Below the pieces are notes generated by a model. That model saw nothing but the letters and a program-made list of their open reading frames with translations. It searched no databases and had not been told where the DNA came from. The translations under genes and the position numbers were made by a program. This document shows, piece after piece, positions 25,100 to 34,479 of a stretch of DNA of 40,906 bases. This DNA is from a bacterium (GTDB taxonomy: Bacteria > SZUA-182 > DTGQ01 > JAFGSM01): NCBI GenBank assembly GCA_016934595.1, contig JAFGSM010000104.1:1-40906 (forward strand), written 5' to 3'. Within the stretch, counting starts at the first letter, position 1. Every line of letters begins with the position of its first letter.

Positions 25100-26601
25100 C
25101 TCTCCTCCAATTGTAACAATGCCTTCATGTCGATCTTTCCCATCCCTATCCTGGGCAAACTCTCCCTGAATTCGACCACTTTGGGGACCTTGTAGTGGGC
25201 AAGATGATCGCTGCAAAACCGGATTATCCCCCTTTCTGTCATCTTCTGCCCATCCTTTAAAACTACAATAGCCTTTGGCACCTGCCCCCTGAGCCTGTCC
25301 TCCACGCCTATGACAGCCGCCTCTTTTATACAAGGGTGACTCATGAGCTGAATTTCTATCTCCAAAGGATATACCATAAGACCTGCCACCTTCATCATAC
25401 CGCTTTTTCTGCCTGCAAACCAAAAATGGCCATCCGTATCCATTTTCCCCAAGTCTCCGCTATAATACCATCCGTCCCTGAAACCCTTGACGTCATTATG
25501 GCAATCTTCATAATACCCACTGACTACGGCAGGCCCCTTGAAGACCATCTCGCCTACATTATCAGGGGGGAGTTCCCTCCCTTCATCGTCAACGATCTTG
25601 ACATCATAAAACATACAAGCCTTTCCGACCGAACCATATTTCTGATTCTCTCCCGGCGAATTGGCTATGGCTATACCTGTAGTCTCGGTGCTTCCCCATA
25701 CTGGCAGGAGAGGAATTCCTATTGACTGTTCAAACCTCTTTATAAGATCTACCCTTGTGAACATCCCGCCGCTTTCAGCGACCCTTAGTGAACCAAGTAT
25801 ATAGGGCCTTTTTCTGCAAGCATCCAGTAAAGTCTCATACATAGGCGCCAAACCCATGAAACACGTGACCTTATTTTGCATGATGGATTTGATTATGGCC
25901 TTTGGATATATACTTTCAAGAAGCACTGTAGTACCGCCCGAATAGAGGGATCTTGAAAATATCTCATGCGGATGTGCAAACGGGGCAAACATGCAAAGAT
26001 GTACGTCAAAGCGGTTGATCTTCAATGCCTCTATCGCGGCAACTGTATTCCAGAAGATGTTCGAATATGTTGTGACAGCGCCTTTCGGGTTTCCTGTAGA
26101 TCCGGATGTATAATTGAGGTATACAACGCTATCCTCAGAAACATCCAGGGAAGGATTCTTTGTCTTCCTGCCTTTCAGTACATCATGCCATGAATAATCC
26201 CCATCCATGGAACACTCTCCGGCAACGATGAAAGTCACCTTTGATCCTTCGGGTACTGATCTTCTTGCAAGGCTTACAAATCTGTCCTGAACTATCATAA
26301 AACGCAACCCTGTTGTCTCTATCACCCCTTTAATCATCCCGGGCAGCAGTTCAAAATTGACAGGGACAACTATACCCCGACATTTTGCAACAGCAAGAAA
26401 GGTAACTATAAGCTCAGGAGCCCTGGGCAGCATAAAACCGACCCTTTCCCCTGGCATGATGCCAAAAGCCATCAGGGCGAAGACAAGTTTATTCACCTCT
26501 TCGTTCAATTCCCTGTAGGTTATGTTTATGTCCTGATACACAACGGCGGCCTTGTCTGGCATATCCTTTGCGTTTCTCTCCAGTATCTCTATCAATGTCA
26601 T
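25096..26601 (-). CDS. AMP-forming acyl-CoA synthetase / acyl-adenylate ligase
   Basis: A 501-residue member of the ANL superfamily, which activates a carboxylic acid with ATP and usually transfers it to CoA or a carrier. Motifs in order: the phosphate-binding loop YTSGSTGNPKGA near residue 165, WGSTETTG near 285, YYSGDLGKMDTDGHFWFAGR near 380, and the C-terminal catalytic Lys region GMGKIDMK. All are intact and the length is typical. No carrier domain or thiolation partner is visible, so CoA is the likely acceptor. ATG 26601 follows GAGG at nine bases. The gene overlaps the dehydrogenase by 4 bp and lies 40 bp after the tungsten enzyme. The acid it activates may be an acyl substituent for the glycan or for the LPLAT enzymes (inference). 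Confidence 0.88.
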   Translation of the reverse strand: MTLIEILERNAKDMPDKAAVVYQDINITYRELNEEVNKLVFALMAFGIMPGERVGFMLPRAPELIVTFLAVAKCRGIVVPVNFELLPGMIKGVIETTGLRFMIVQDRFVSLARRSVPEGSKVTFIVAGECSMDGDYSWHDVLKGRKTKNPSLDVSEDSVVYLNYTSGSTGNPKGAVTTYSNIFWNTVAAIEALKINRFDVHLCMFAPFAHPHEIFSRSLYSGGTTVLLESIYPKAIIKSIMQNKVTCFMGLAPMYETLLDACRKRPYILGSLRVAESGGMFTRVDLIKRFEQSIGIPLLPVWGSTETTGIAIANSPGENQKYGSVGKACMFYDVKIVDDEGRELPPDNVGEMVFKGPAVVSGYYEDCHNDVKGFRDGWYYSGDLGKMDTDGHFWFAGRKSGMMKVAGLMVYPLEIEIQLMSHPCIKEAAVIGVEDRLRGQVPKAIVVLKDGQKMTERGIIRFCSDHLAHYKVPKVVEFRESLPRIGMGKIDMKALLQLEER

Positions 26602-26641
26602 ATAATCTGCCTCATAATAAAATTAATGCTTAGCTGTTCCT

Positions 26642-28585
26642 TTATAAAACCTTGGGCATTATACAACACACGTCTCCTATGTTTAAAAGGCTATCCATAT
26701 TTGTATCCAGCCCGAGGCCTTTTATCGTTTCTTCAGACGGCATGCCGGTTTCTATTTCCCAGTTGTGCAGGCTATAATAATCATCCAGCATTTTATTGAA
26801 ACGATCCCTGTCTATCAATTCACCCTTATATCTGCCCGATGGCAGCGGTTCATCGAAGTATCTTGCAGGAAGAGTGTCGCACGTCCGGTCAAGCCCCTCC
26901 CTTTTAAGAAACATCCTCTCAAGGGTAACTATCCTTTCCCCTATCTTAAACAAATCTTCCTGAGAAAGACTCATGCCTGTTGAATATAATATAAGTCTTG
27001 AGAATTCGGATATTCCCAAATGATCTATGTTATTGAATTTTTGAGCGAAACGGCATATCCCCAGCGCATCCGCAATCGCATAATTGATCTCGGACCACCA
27101 TACCATCCTTGGCTTTCCTATATAAGAAGCAGGATCGCTTGATACATCCTTGTCGCCCAATATACGGCTGATAGTCCCTTCGCTCAAATTCAGGGCCTCT
27201 ATTGTGGGGCGCGACCTCAAATGGTCAGCCCCTCTTGACGCTGTAGCGACACCAAGTGCAAAACCCTTGTATGCCCTTACATCCACAGAGTCCGATTGCG
27301 GAAGGTTCTTTGACCATATAAGATATCTCTCAGAACCCCTTCCTATCCTCCCGGAAGCCGCCTTTGCCCCGTCTGCAAGCAATGCCCCGAAACCCTCCCT
27401 GCAGACGATCTGATTAATAAGGGATATTATAACCTCCTCATCTCCCCAGTCCAATGACAGCCCGCAGGTATCCTTTTCATCGATTATTCCCCTTTGAAAA
27501 AGCTCAGTCGCCCAGGCAATGATATTCCCAGCGGAGCTGCAATCCATGCCGTATCTGTTCAGGATATCATTGATGACCAGAATGACCTCAGGGTCCTTGA
27601 TCCCGCAGACAGGTCCAAAGGCGGCCAGCATGCCGAATTCTGGCCCCTCGGATTGAAGCCCCTTGCCTTTACCGTCCATGATCTCATATGTATGGCTGCA
27701 GGCGATAGGGCAGGAAAAGCATGCCTTTGTATTTTTATAATATCTCTTTTTAAGGTTGGCTGCCCTTAGATATCTTCCCTCCTCAAATCTCGTTTCCTGT
27801 CCGTTTCTTGTCCTTATAACCCCTGTATGATTATGAAGATCATACAGAAAAGGGGTCCCATATCTATGCAAAGCAACGCTTGTCCTTGACCTTCTCAGAT
27901 TGGAATTGAGCCCTCTTACATAATCGGTTAGTGCCTTGGATGTTTTTTGGCCGGTTCTGACCTGGCCTTTTACTACTATAGCCTTGATCTTCTTAGAGCC
28001 CATGAGACAGCCCATCCCTGTCCTGCCTGCCATCCTTTTTTGTCCATGCCTCACACCCGCAAAACGCACAAGGTTTTCACCGGCCTGACCGATGCATAAC
28101 GACTCGCTTGATGAGCCATAAAGGTTCTCAAGATACTGCATGCAACCAATAGTATCCATACCCCATAGACCGGAGGCATCCTTTATTTCAACCCTTCCGT
28201 CCTCCAGAAAAAGATATACAGGGATTTCTGACCTTCCCTTTATAATCAAATGGTCAAATCCTGTCTGCCTCAAGACAGCAGCAAAATGACCGCCTATGCT
28301 GGAATCACCCAGAAGCCCTGTCTCAGGGGACTTTCCTGATATAGAACACCTTGAAGCAGCCGGCACAGTAAGCCCGGAAAGCAAGCCTGCGCCGACAATC
28401 AGGGGATTTTCAGGAGAAAGCGGATCTGTAGTTTTGGAGGTCAGATGATACAAAAGAAACATATTTATCCCGCGGCCGCCCAGAAATTTACGCCTGATTT
28501 CCTCCGGGATATCTATAAAGTCTGTCTTTGATGCATCCAAATCTATAATGGCGATCTTGTTATTATCAAACATAAAAAAAGGCAT
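26642..28585 (-). CDS. Tungsten-dependent aldehyde:ferredoxin oxidoreductase family protein (AOR)
   Basis: A 647-residue AOR-family enzyme, cytosolic and oxygen-sensitive, which interconverts aldehydes and carboxylic acids using ferredoxin. N-terminal family blocks: RRKFLGGRGINMFLLY, NPLIVGAGLLSGLTVPAASR, and GGHFAAVLRQTGFDHLIIKG. The 4Fe-4S ligands are CFSCPIAC near residue 288, plus the late Cys in ADALGICRF near 490, so the cluster set is complete. The pterin-contacting DxxG-type blocks and SRGADHLRSRP are also present. Its stop is 40 bp upstream of the ligase start, and its ATG abuts the stop of the Wza-like gene. Inside a polysaccharide operon this is unusual. It may supply or remove an aldehyde or acid building block, or be a diverged AOR with another role. 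A second ATG (28573) is an alternative start. Confidence 0.9.
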   Translation of the reverse strand: MPFFMFDNNKIAIIDLDASKTDFIDIPEEIRRKFLGGRGINMFLLYHLTSKTTDPLSPENPLIVGAGLLSGLTVPAASRCSISGKSPETGLLGDSSIGGHFAAVLRQTGFDHLIIKGRSEIPVYLFLEDGRVEIKDASGLWGMDTIGCMQYLENLYGSSSESLCIGQAGENLVRFAGVRHGQKRMAGRTGMGCLMGSKKIKAIVVKGQVRTGQKTSKALTDYVRGLNSNLRRSRTSVALHRYGTPFLYDLHNHTGVIRTRNGQETRFEEGRYLRAANLKKRYYKNTKACFSCPIACSHTYEIMDGKGKGLQSEGPEFGMLAAFGPVCGIKDPEVILVINDILNRYGMDCSSAGNIIAWATELFQRGIIDEKDTCGLSLDWGDEEVIISLINQIVCREGFGALLADGAKAASGRIGRGSERYLIWSKNLPQSDSVDVRAYKGFALGVATASRGADHLRSRPTIEALNLSEGTISRILGDKDVSSDPASYIGKPRMVWWSEINYAIADALGICRFAQKFNNIDHLGISEFSRLILYSTGMSLSQEDLFKIGERIVTLERMFLKREGLDRTCDTLPARYFDEPLPSGRYKGELIDRDRFNKMLDDYYSLHNWEIETGMPSEETIKGLGLDTNMDSLLNIGDVCCIMPKVL

Positions 28586-29275
28586 CTATAATAAGCTTTC
28601 AGGGACACAAATGATATCGCCATTTTGCAAGGCTACGTTAGAGGTTATATCCCCCTGTTTTATGGCCTTTTTTAGATTCAGGGTCTTTAGATCAGGTTTT
28701 TCCAAACCTTTCCTGATAAGCAATATATTATTCTGGTTTGCCTTTACCGTAAAACCCCCGGCCATAGAAATCGCATCCAGTATAGTCAACGGGCGATCCA
28801 GGGGATAAAACCCGGGTTTGTTTACCTCTCCCAAAACAGTCACTGTCTGGCTTTGAACGGAGATCACATTGACCCCCGCCTTTGGATCTATAATATATCT
28901 TGAAAGCCCCTCTTTTATCTTTTCAGTAAGCGCAGAGATACTAAGGCCTGCCGCCGTTACCTCTCCCAGTAAGGGATAAATTATCTTGCCGGATGGCCCT
29001 ATCAAAATAGTCTTGGTCAACTCATCATGGCGGTAGACAGTTATTTCTATGGTATCCCCAGGGCCAAGTATATATTCAGGGCTTTTTGTCTCATCATTTC
29101 CCCAAATGCCTTTTACAGCCCCTTCCACCTGGGCTGGTCTATTACTTTCCGTTTCCTGGACAGGGGCAATATCAGCAGATTTGCCAAAAGGCATGATCCC
29201 CTTGCATCCGCATATCAAAAAAATAATGCAGATAATCCAATAAATATAATGAATATTTAGTGGGCGCCTGAGCAT
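28586..29275 (-). CDS. Wza-type polysaccharide export outer-membrane lipoprotein
   Basis: A 229-residue export protein. A signal peptide with lipid-attachment site (ICIIFLICGCKG) is followed by the poly_export domain, EYILGPGDTIEITVYRHDEL, and one SLBB-type domain, TVTVLGEVNKPGFYPLDR, with AISMAGGFT. It is shorter than E. coli Wza (about 380 residues) and lacks the extra SLBB copy and the membrane-crossing C-terminal helix, so it matches the shorter periplasmic/outer-membrane export proteins of EPS loci. It probably forms a ring receiving polymer from the BY-kinase/Wzz complex. It overlaps the upstream sugar transferase gene by 19 bp and abuts the AOR gene downstream. Confidence 0.9.
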   Translation of the reverse strand: MLRRPLNIHYIYWIICIIFLICGCKGIMPFGKSADIAPVQETESNRPAQVEGAVKGIWGNDETKSPEYILGPGDTIEITVYRHDELTKTILIGPSGKIIYPLLGEVTAAGLSISALTEKIKEGLSRYIIDPKAGVNVISVQSQTVTVLGEVNKPGFYPLDRPLTILDAISMAGGFTVKANQNNILLIRKGLEKPDLKTLNLKKAIKQGDITSNVALQNGDIICVPESLL

Positions 29276-30705
29276 TTCAATACCACAGGTACCGTCTTTA
29301 TGAGTATCTTCAAATCCAATAATAGCGACCAGTTGTCAATATATTCCATATCAAGCTCCATCCATTTATGAAAAGGGACCTCGTGCCTCCCGTTAATCTG
29401 CCAGAGGCATGTCAGTCCAGGCCTGACGCTGAAGCGCCGCTTATGCCATTCCTTGTCAAAACCATTATAATCGCGCTCAGGAAGCGGTCTGGGGCCTACC
29501 ATGCTCATATCGCCTTTCAGGACGCTTATCAATTGAGGCAGTTCATCCAGGCTTGTGCGTCTCAATATCCTTCCTGTTCGGGTGATCCTGGGGTCATTTT
29601 TGATCTTGAATACAGGTCCGCTTGCCTCATTCAGGTGTTCCAGTTCTGACTGCCTCTTTTCCGCCCCGTCAATCATCGTGCGAAACTTATAAAGTTTAAA
29701 ACGCCTCTTATTGTAGCCAACCCTTTCCTGAACAAAAAACACCGGTCCAGGGGAGTCAATCTTGATTAAAATTCCAATGATTATAAAGACAGGAAATAAA
29801 AATAACAACCCGGCCGTGGTCAAGACTATATCCACAGCCCTTTTCACAACAAAAGACCAGTTTTCTTCCGGCCCTTTGTAAATCGTGAGAATGGGCAATC
29901 CATGAAAATCGTCCACAGTCGATTTTGCAAATTGCGTATCAAAAAGGTCCGCAAGATAGCGCACCAAAATCCCATGGTCCATGCAAAGGCTTACGATCTT
30001 TTTTATCTGTTCATAGGAAGACATAAAAGGCAGGCCTATAATGACCTCGTCCACCACATATCTGTTCAGAACATCAGAGAAATTGTCAAGGCAGGCAAGC
30101 ATATCTTTTTGATCGCATGTATCAGGCAATTTATTGTCTACAAAACCGGTCAGCTTGTATCCCAAAACCCTGCTTTGGGTTATCTCTCTCGCAAACTCCA
30201 TTGCCCTTTCATTCATGCCTATAACCACTACATGACGCAGATTCATACCCATGTTGCGGATCACCATGAGGAAGAGGCGCATAAATAGCCTCGCCATGAT
30301 GGTCAAGAAGGTGCTGGATGCCCAGAATAACAATATATAAACTATGTTTAAAGAGGAAGGATAGAAGAAAAAGGCAAATCCTCCGATTATAAAACTCCCG
30401 AAGGTAGTTGCCTTCAGGATATCAAAAGATTCCTGCAACCTGCTTCCAAAACGTCTCGATCTATAGAGATTGAGGTGCTCAAAAATGATATGCCACAATT
30501 CGATAAGGACAATCAGCAGTATCAGATGTTGGAATTTAAACCGGATTGATGTAAAATCACAAAAATCCATGGACAGGATACCATGGACAACAAGATAATT
30601 TCCTGCAATGGCCGACAAGGCCAGGCTGCAAATCAGGATGGCTATATCGGATAATTTATATAAAGTCAGCAGCAGGCTGCGACGAAAAAACATACGGTTT
30701 TGCAT
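29257..30705 (-). CDS. Undecaprenyl-phosphate sugar-1-phosphate transferase (WbaP/EpsE-like initiator)
   Basis: A 482-residue initiating enzyme that places the first sugar-1-phosphate on undecaprenyl phosphate at the inner membrane. There are about four N-terminal membrane segments, a soluble CoA-binding-like Rossmann middle (VVVIGMNERAMEFAREI), then membrane helix IVLTTAGLLFLFPVFIIIGI leading into the bacterial sugar transferase domain. That domain has KLYKFRTMIDGAEKR, NDPRITRTGRILRRTSLDELP, GDMSMVGPRPLPERDY and RPGLTCLWQINGR. It is the first gene of the 29-kb minus-strand block and so is a good anchor for the main promoter. Which sugar it uses cannot be told. GGGGGG sits directly before ATG 30705; ATG 30693 is another possible start. 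Confidence 0.93.
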   Translation of the reverse strand: MQNRMFFRRSLLLTLYKLSDIAILICSLALSAIAGNYLVVHGILSMDFCDFTSIRFKFQHLILLIVLIELWHIIFEHLNLYRSRRFGSRLQESFDILKATTFGSFIIGGFAFFFYPSSLNIVYILLFWASSTFLTIMARLFMRLFLMVIRNMGMNLRHVVVIGMNERAMEFAREITQSRVLGYKLTGFVDNKLPDTCDQKDMLACLDNFSDVLNRYVVDEVIIGLPFMSSYEQIKKIVSLCMDHGILVRYLADLFDTQFAKSTVDDFHGLPILTIYKGPEENWSFVVKRAVDIVLTTAGLLFLFPVFIIIGILIKIDSPGPVFFVQERVGYNKRRFKLYKFRTMIDGAEKRQSELEHLNEASGPVFKIKNDPRITRTGRILRRTSLDELPQLISVLKGDMSMVGPRPLPERDYNGFDKEWHKRRFSVRPGLTCLWQINGRHEVPFHKWMELDMEYIDNWSLLLDLKILIKTVPVVLKCSGAH

Positions 30706-30883
30706 CCCCCCTATAAATCTTAAAAAAATATTATGGTGTCATTCTTTAAAATTATAGATATTAATATTATAAAGATATGTATAAACCAATCCTATTATTG
30801 AATTAGAAATCTAACATATTATCATTAGTTTTGCAAACAACTTAATACACATTAATATACAAGCAAGGAGAAAATACTGCGGT
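30706..30883. promoter_or_regulatory. AT-rich divergent intergenic region, likely holds promoters for both directions
   Basis: A 178-bp, strongly AT-rich spacer lies between the minus-strand polysaccharide block and the plus-strand phosphoribosyltransferase. On the minus strand, TATAAT-like boxes lie at 30756-30751 and 30771-30766. On the plus strand, TTGCAA (30831-30836) is followed after 16 bp by TAATAT (30853-30858), though that would leave almost no leader before the ribosome site. No box pair is good enough to name with confidence and no operator palindrome was seen. Confidence 0.4.
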
Positions 30884-31435
30884 ATGGAACCAAAAATATT
30901 TATAGATGCCAATACACTGCTGACCGATTCTTTCATGCTGGCCAGAAAGGTCTATGAAAGCGGCTATCGTCCGGATTTCCTTTTAGGTGTCTGGAGGGGC
31001 GGCACCCCGCCAGGCATAGCGATCCACGAATTCCTTGTATTCAAAAAGGCAAGCCCTAAATACCATACTGCAATTAAGGCAGAATCCTATAGCGGGATTG
31101 GGCAACGCTGCGATAATGTTATAATCGAAAACCTGGATAAGGTTGCTTCCATGCTGAATGAGGGAGACAGGATACTGATAGTGGACGACATCTTCGACAC
31201 GGGAAAAAGCATGGAGGCCATCAAACATTGTCTTTACAAGGCCGTCAAATTCCATACCCAGATAAAGGTAGCCACTGTCTATTATAAACCTGACAATAAC
31301 CTTACGGATTTCATGCCTGATTATTACTTAAAAACCGTCAAGGGATGGGTGGTCTTCCCCCACGAACTGAACGGGCTGTCTATGGAAGAATTAAGGAAAA
31401 AGGGACAAGGTATCTGCGGAATCCTTATGGTTTAA
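30884..31435 (+). CDS. Hypoxanthine/xanthine-type phosphoribosyltransferase
   Basis: A 183-residue type I phosphoribosyltransferase that joins a purine base to PRPP for salvage. The PRPP motif is RILIVDDIFDTGKSMEA near residue 105, and the N-terminal loop is GVWRGGTPPGIAIHEF near residue 42, as in the COG2236 group. No signal peptide is present. AAGGAG (30865-30870) precedes the ATG by 13 bases, slightly long. It is divergent from the polysaccharide block and convergent with the peptidase gene, overlapping its stop by 4 bp (31432-31435). Its placement looks like ordinary housekeeping, with no clear link to either neighbour. The base specificity is uncertain. Confidence 0.86.
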   Translation: MEPKIFIDANTLLTDSFMLARKVYESGYRPDFLLGVWRGGTPPGIAIHEFLVFKKASPKYHTAIKAESYSGIGQRCDNVIIENLDKVASMLNEGDRILIVDDIFDTGKSMEAIKHCLYKAVKFHTQIKVATVYYKPDNNLTDFMPDYYLKTVKGWVVFPHELNGLSMEELRKKGQGICGILMV

Positions 31436-34400
31436 TGTTCACAAGCACTGATAAAGCATGTGACCCCCTGGGTGAAACCTGCCTCGCCTGCCTCCGAATC
31501 CCATCCTGTGCCCGTGGTCCCCGTTTCTGTCCCACCTGTTTGAGAGCCTGAACCTGGGATTGGGATTGAACCTGAACCAGTAATAATCGCCTCCTCCGAA
31601 GGCGAACTCTCCACGCCATAGATGTTGTAAGCAGTGACCTGGACCTTATAGGTTATTGCCGGGTCCAGCCCTGTCAAATAATAAGAATTGGTGTTTCCCA
31701 CGTCCAGTTTTGAGCTTGTTACAATACTCCCTGTATTAGAGGACGTTCCGGAACTTGTTGAGCTTCCTGTATTACTGGATGTCTGTGACGATGTATTTTG
31801 ACTCGAGGATGAGCCTCCGCCGCTTCCGCTCATGCCTCCGCCTTCCTCCTTTTCTTCAGAACTGGAACTCCCGCCATCCTGCATGTAGAAGGCAGACCGT
31901 TCATCCTGATCCTCGCTTAAAGACCATGTGGTCTTGCTGGAGGTGTTAGGACCATAATACAGATAATAGCCTTTGGCGTCAGGGCTTCCGCTCCATACAA
32001 GGCTGGCAATCTGATTTTGTATGTTTACAACCAGGGAACTGGGCGGGGCAGGGGCCTGGCTTATCCCCCTTTGCCCAAAAATTTCTTTTATCAATTCGCC
32101 ATGTATGCTGCCATATCTCACCTGGTCAATAATCAGACAATCTATAAGAAAATCAAGATATGTTGCAGGCTGTGCCAGAGCCGCAAAATAAAACAGTGTG
32201 TCCGCAACTCTGATCCCTTCATCCCCGACTTCCTGTCTCAATGCCTGCCTCAAATCCCACATTGCGCCGGACAGGATCTGACTGCTCTGATAAAGCTCCT
32301 GTCCGTAGTTGGTAAGGTAATTCAGGCCGTTCTCCAGTGTCCTGACGTAATCATGACCAATCCAGAAGCCGCCCTCGGCAATCTGGGGATCGTTGTTTAT
32401 CGTGCATGCCCAGTAATCTGAGAATGCCTCATGCATGGCGTCAAACTCTGTAAACCTGCTCAAGGCGGCATAGCCGCCTGCATCCCCTATCCCTTTGCCC
32501 AGACCTTCCAATTGGCCATAGATGCTGTCAGTGACCGCATGGGCGCATTCATGATATATGATATCCGAAAAGTGGGCGAAATTGGAGTACTCATACTTAT
32601 CCCCTTCGCCAAAAAATATCCCCTCGCCAGGCATCCAGAACGAATTCATATACTCCTTTTGATAACGAACCGTAATCCTAATGGGGAATGCATCAGAGGT
32701 CTCAGCCCAAAACTCAGGATCGATCTCCTGAATATGCCTCACAAGAAGATTGGCATGGTAATATACGTTAATTTCGTCGATATTGGAAAGGGAATTGACA
32801 GTACCCGTTTTGGTGCTGACATCATAATCCGTGATCCTCTTAAAATTTATCGCCTCGCCGGTCGCACCTGACGCCACATTGCTCTTTGTATAAACGGCAT
32901 CCGCGCCGTCTTCATTGATCACCTTAAAATAAGAACCTTCAAGACATGAGCACAATATGTTCTTTTGCGCCTCCCCTGTAATCTGATAACAGCCTTCATG
33001 ATCCGTAATCCCAAAGACGCTCGAATATACGCCTATATCATCTATATTCCATCCGCAGTAACTGACATAACCGTTTGTAGGACCTATGCCCCATCTGAAA
33101 AATATGTTTTCGCGGCCTTCCGCCCATTTTGATATATCATAAAGGACAAGCCTCCATCCTCCATCATATATGTCTTCTTCAGGGTTTTCCCATATCTTCC
33201 ACCATGTGGAGGTCGGTCCATCCGATATCTCAATTGATGCGTGATCCGATTTTGAATTTTCTATCCCAAGCCATCTCCAGAATCTGAGATAGACATTCTT
33301 ACCCGAAGTGCAGTTCACCGGATTTGAGGTTGTAAGATATTGTGGCGACCACATATTAAGCGGGTAATAGCCGTTCAGGTTATAAGCATAAAAGGTCAGG
33401 CCTGTATGCCCTTTGTCCGGACCTGGACCTCCTGCGCTGCTCACAGGATATACAGGCTGCCCGAACTCCCATCCATAGGGGGTTGTCCCCAGCCACCCCG
33501 GGTCTGTATCAAGCGAATTGTACATCAGCGGAGAGTCATCACGCAGACAGATCACTTTAAGTTTGGGCAAAGCTGCGTCGACCGGGTTGTCATTTGAATA
33601 CCTGGGAAGCACCTGTCCCTTGGCCTGTCCGGATATGAGATGACGGCCAAGAACCTTTCTGTCCAAAATGGTGCTTGTATCCGCTTCGATAATATACAGC
33701 CACTTTTGTAATGGATCACGGCACCTTAATTCAATCAACCACGCCCATACAAACCGGGCGCTGCCCTTATCCTCAAAGGGATATACGAATAAAAGCCCTG
33801 CTGAGGCATCAAAATGTGCACCTGGATAAATGGCCGCAAGATCAGATATTGCAGCGGCAATAGCCTCCTCTGACTCCGATGCCTTCCGTTCTTGGATTTC
33901 TGGCAGGACAACACCCGGGAAATGGTTCATGGTTATGGACATAACATCGCCGTTTTCAGAGACGATAAACGATATCTTGCTCCCGTATACAGGAATGCCT
34001 TTATATATCTGTCCAAAATCCATGAACCATATCCCCCCCCTATGGGTATATCTTAAAGGTTTGATCTCATCCGTTGAGATGCCGAACAATTCCTTGTTCT
34101 GATTAATAAAACCCTTGCATGCATCAACTATGGCCGCCCCGGATTCCACAGCAAGCCTCCTCGGGATATCCATTTTTATATCCCCTCCGAATATACGGTA
34201 AATACCATCTGAATCAGCCCTGCCGATGATCTTTACATCTTTTCCATAGCGCTCGAAAAATGCCTTGGCGCCATCGGATCTTTCCATAAGCTTATCTGCC
34301 CTGAGGGAGACAAATCTATCAGGCGCTTGATTATCATCACCCGTAATCCTTCCCCTTTGCCTTGTATCCTCTCTAATGAGCCCATGTACCACCACGCTTG

Positions 34401-34479
34401 GCGCGAATATGATACAGACTGATATCAGCAGCAAGACAAGCCACCTTATATCCTGCCACCTCTTATGATACAGGTCCAT
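31432..34479 (-). CDS. Secreted M4/thermolysin-like metallopeptidase with FTP, jelly-roll and FN3 domains
   Basis: A 1015-residue exported gluzincin protease. Signal peptide residues 1-33; FTP-type propeptide region roughly 100-275 with FGQIYKGIPVYGSKISF; a carbohydrate-binding-like jelly-roll about 390-490 (YLRFWRWLGIEN, WNIDDIGVYS); a catalytic zinc domain with HECAH at 643-647 and the third ligand Glu684 in DAMHEAFSDYW; an FN3 domain from about 810; and a Ser/Gly/Thr-rich linker inserted in or near it. The Cys in HECAH is unusual for the xx of HExxH. The C-terminus ends FTQGVTCFISACEH, with two Cys. It resembles the next peptidase in all domains except the linker, so the two arose by duplication. 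It probably degrades extracellular protein or matures surface proteins. Confidence 0.9.
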   Translation of the reverse strand: MDLYHKRWQDIRWLVLLLISVCIIFAPSVVVHGLIREDTRQRGRITGDDNQAPDRFVSLRADKLMERSDGAKAFFERYGKDVKIIGRADSDGIYRIFGGDIKMDIPRRLAVESGAAIVDACKGFINQNKELFGISTDEIKPLRYTHRGGIWFMDFGQIYKGIPVYGSKISFIVSENGDVMSITMNHFPGVVLPEIQERKASESEEAIAAAISDLAAIYPGAHFDASAGLLFVYPFEDKGSARFVWAWLIELRCRDPLQKWLYIIEADTSTILDRKVLGRHLISGQAKGQVLPRYSNDNPVDAALPKLKVICLRDDSPLMYNSLDTDPGWLGTTPYGWEFGQPVYPVSSAGGPGPDKGHTGLTFYAYNLNGYYPLNMWSPQYLTTSNPVNCTSGKNVYLRFWRWLGIENSKSDHASIEISDGPTSTWWKIWENPEEDIYDGGWRLVLYDISKWAEGRENIFFRWGIGPTNGYVSYCGWNIDDIGVYSSVFGITDHEGCYQITGEAQKNILCSCLEGSYFKVINEDGADAVYTKSNVASGATGEAINFKRITDYDVSTKTGTVNSLSNIDEINVYYHANLLVRHIQEIDPEFWAETSDAFPIRITVRYQKEYMNSFWMPGEGIFFGEGDKYEYSNFAHFSDIIYHECAHAVTDSIYGQLEGLGKGIGDAGGYAALSRFTEFDAMHEAFSDYWACTINNDPQIAEGGFWIGHDYVRTLENGLNYLTNYGQELYQSSQILSGAMWDLRQALRQEVGDEGIRVADTLFYFAALAQPATYLDFLIDCLIIDQVRYGSIHGELIKEIFGQRGISQAPAPPSSLVVNIQNQIASLVWSGSPDAKGYYLYYGPNTSSKTTWSLSEDQDERSAFYMQDGGSSSSEEKEEGGGMSGSGGGSSSSQNTSSQTSSNTGSSTSSGTSSNTGSIVTSSKLDVGNTNSYYLTGLDPAITYKVQVTAYNIYGVESSPSEEAIITGSGSIPIPGSGSQTGGTETGTTGTGWDSEAGEAGFTQGVTCFISACEH

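Noticed and set aside
25100-25423. N-terminal 108-residue extension of the zinc dehydrogenase
   Set aside because: It is Gly/Arg/Lys-rich shadow coding opposite in phase to the ligase gene; ATG 25099 has a near-perfect ribosome site and a 4-bp overlap with the ligase.
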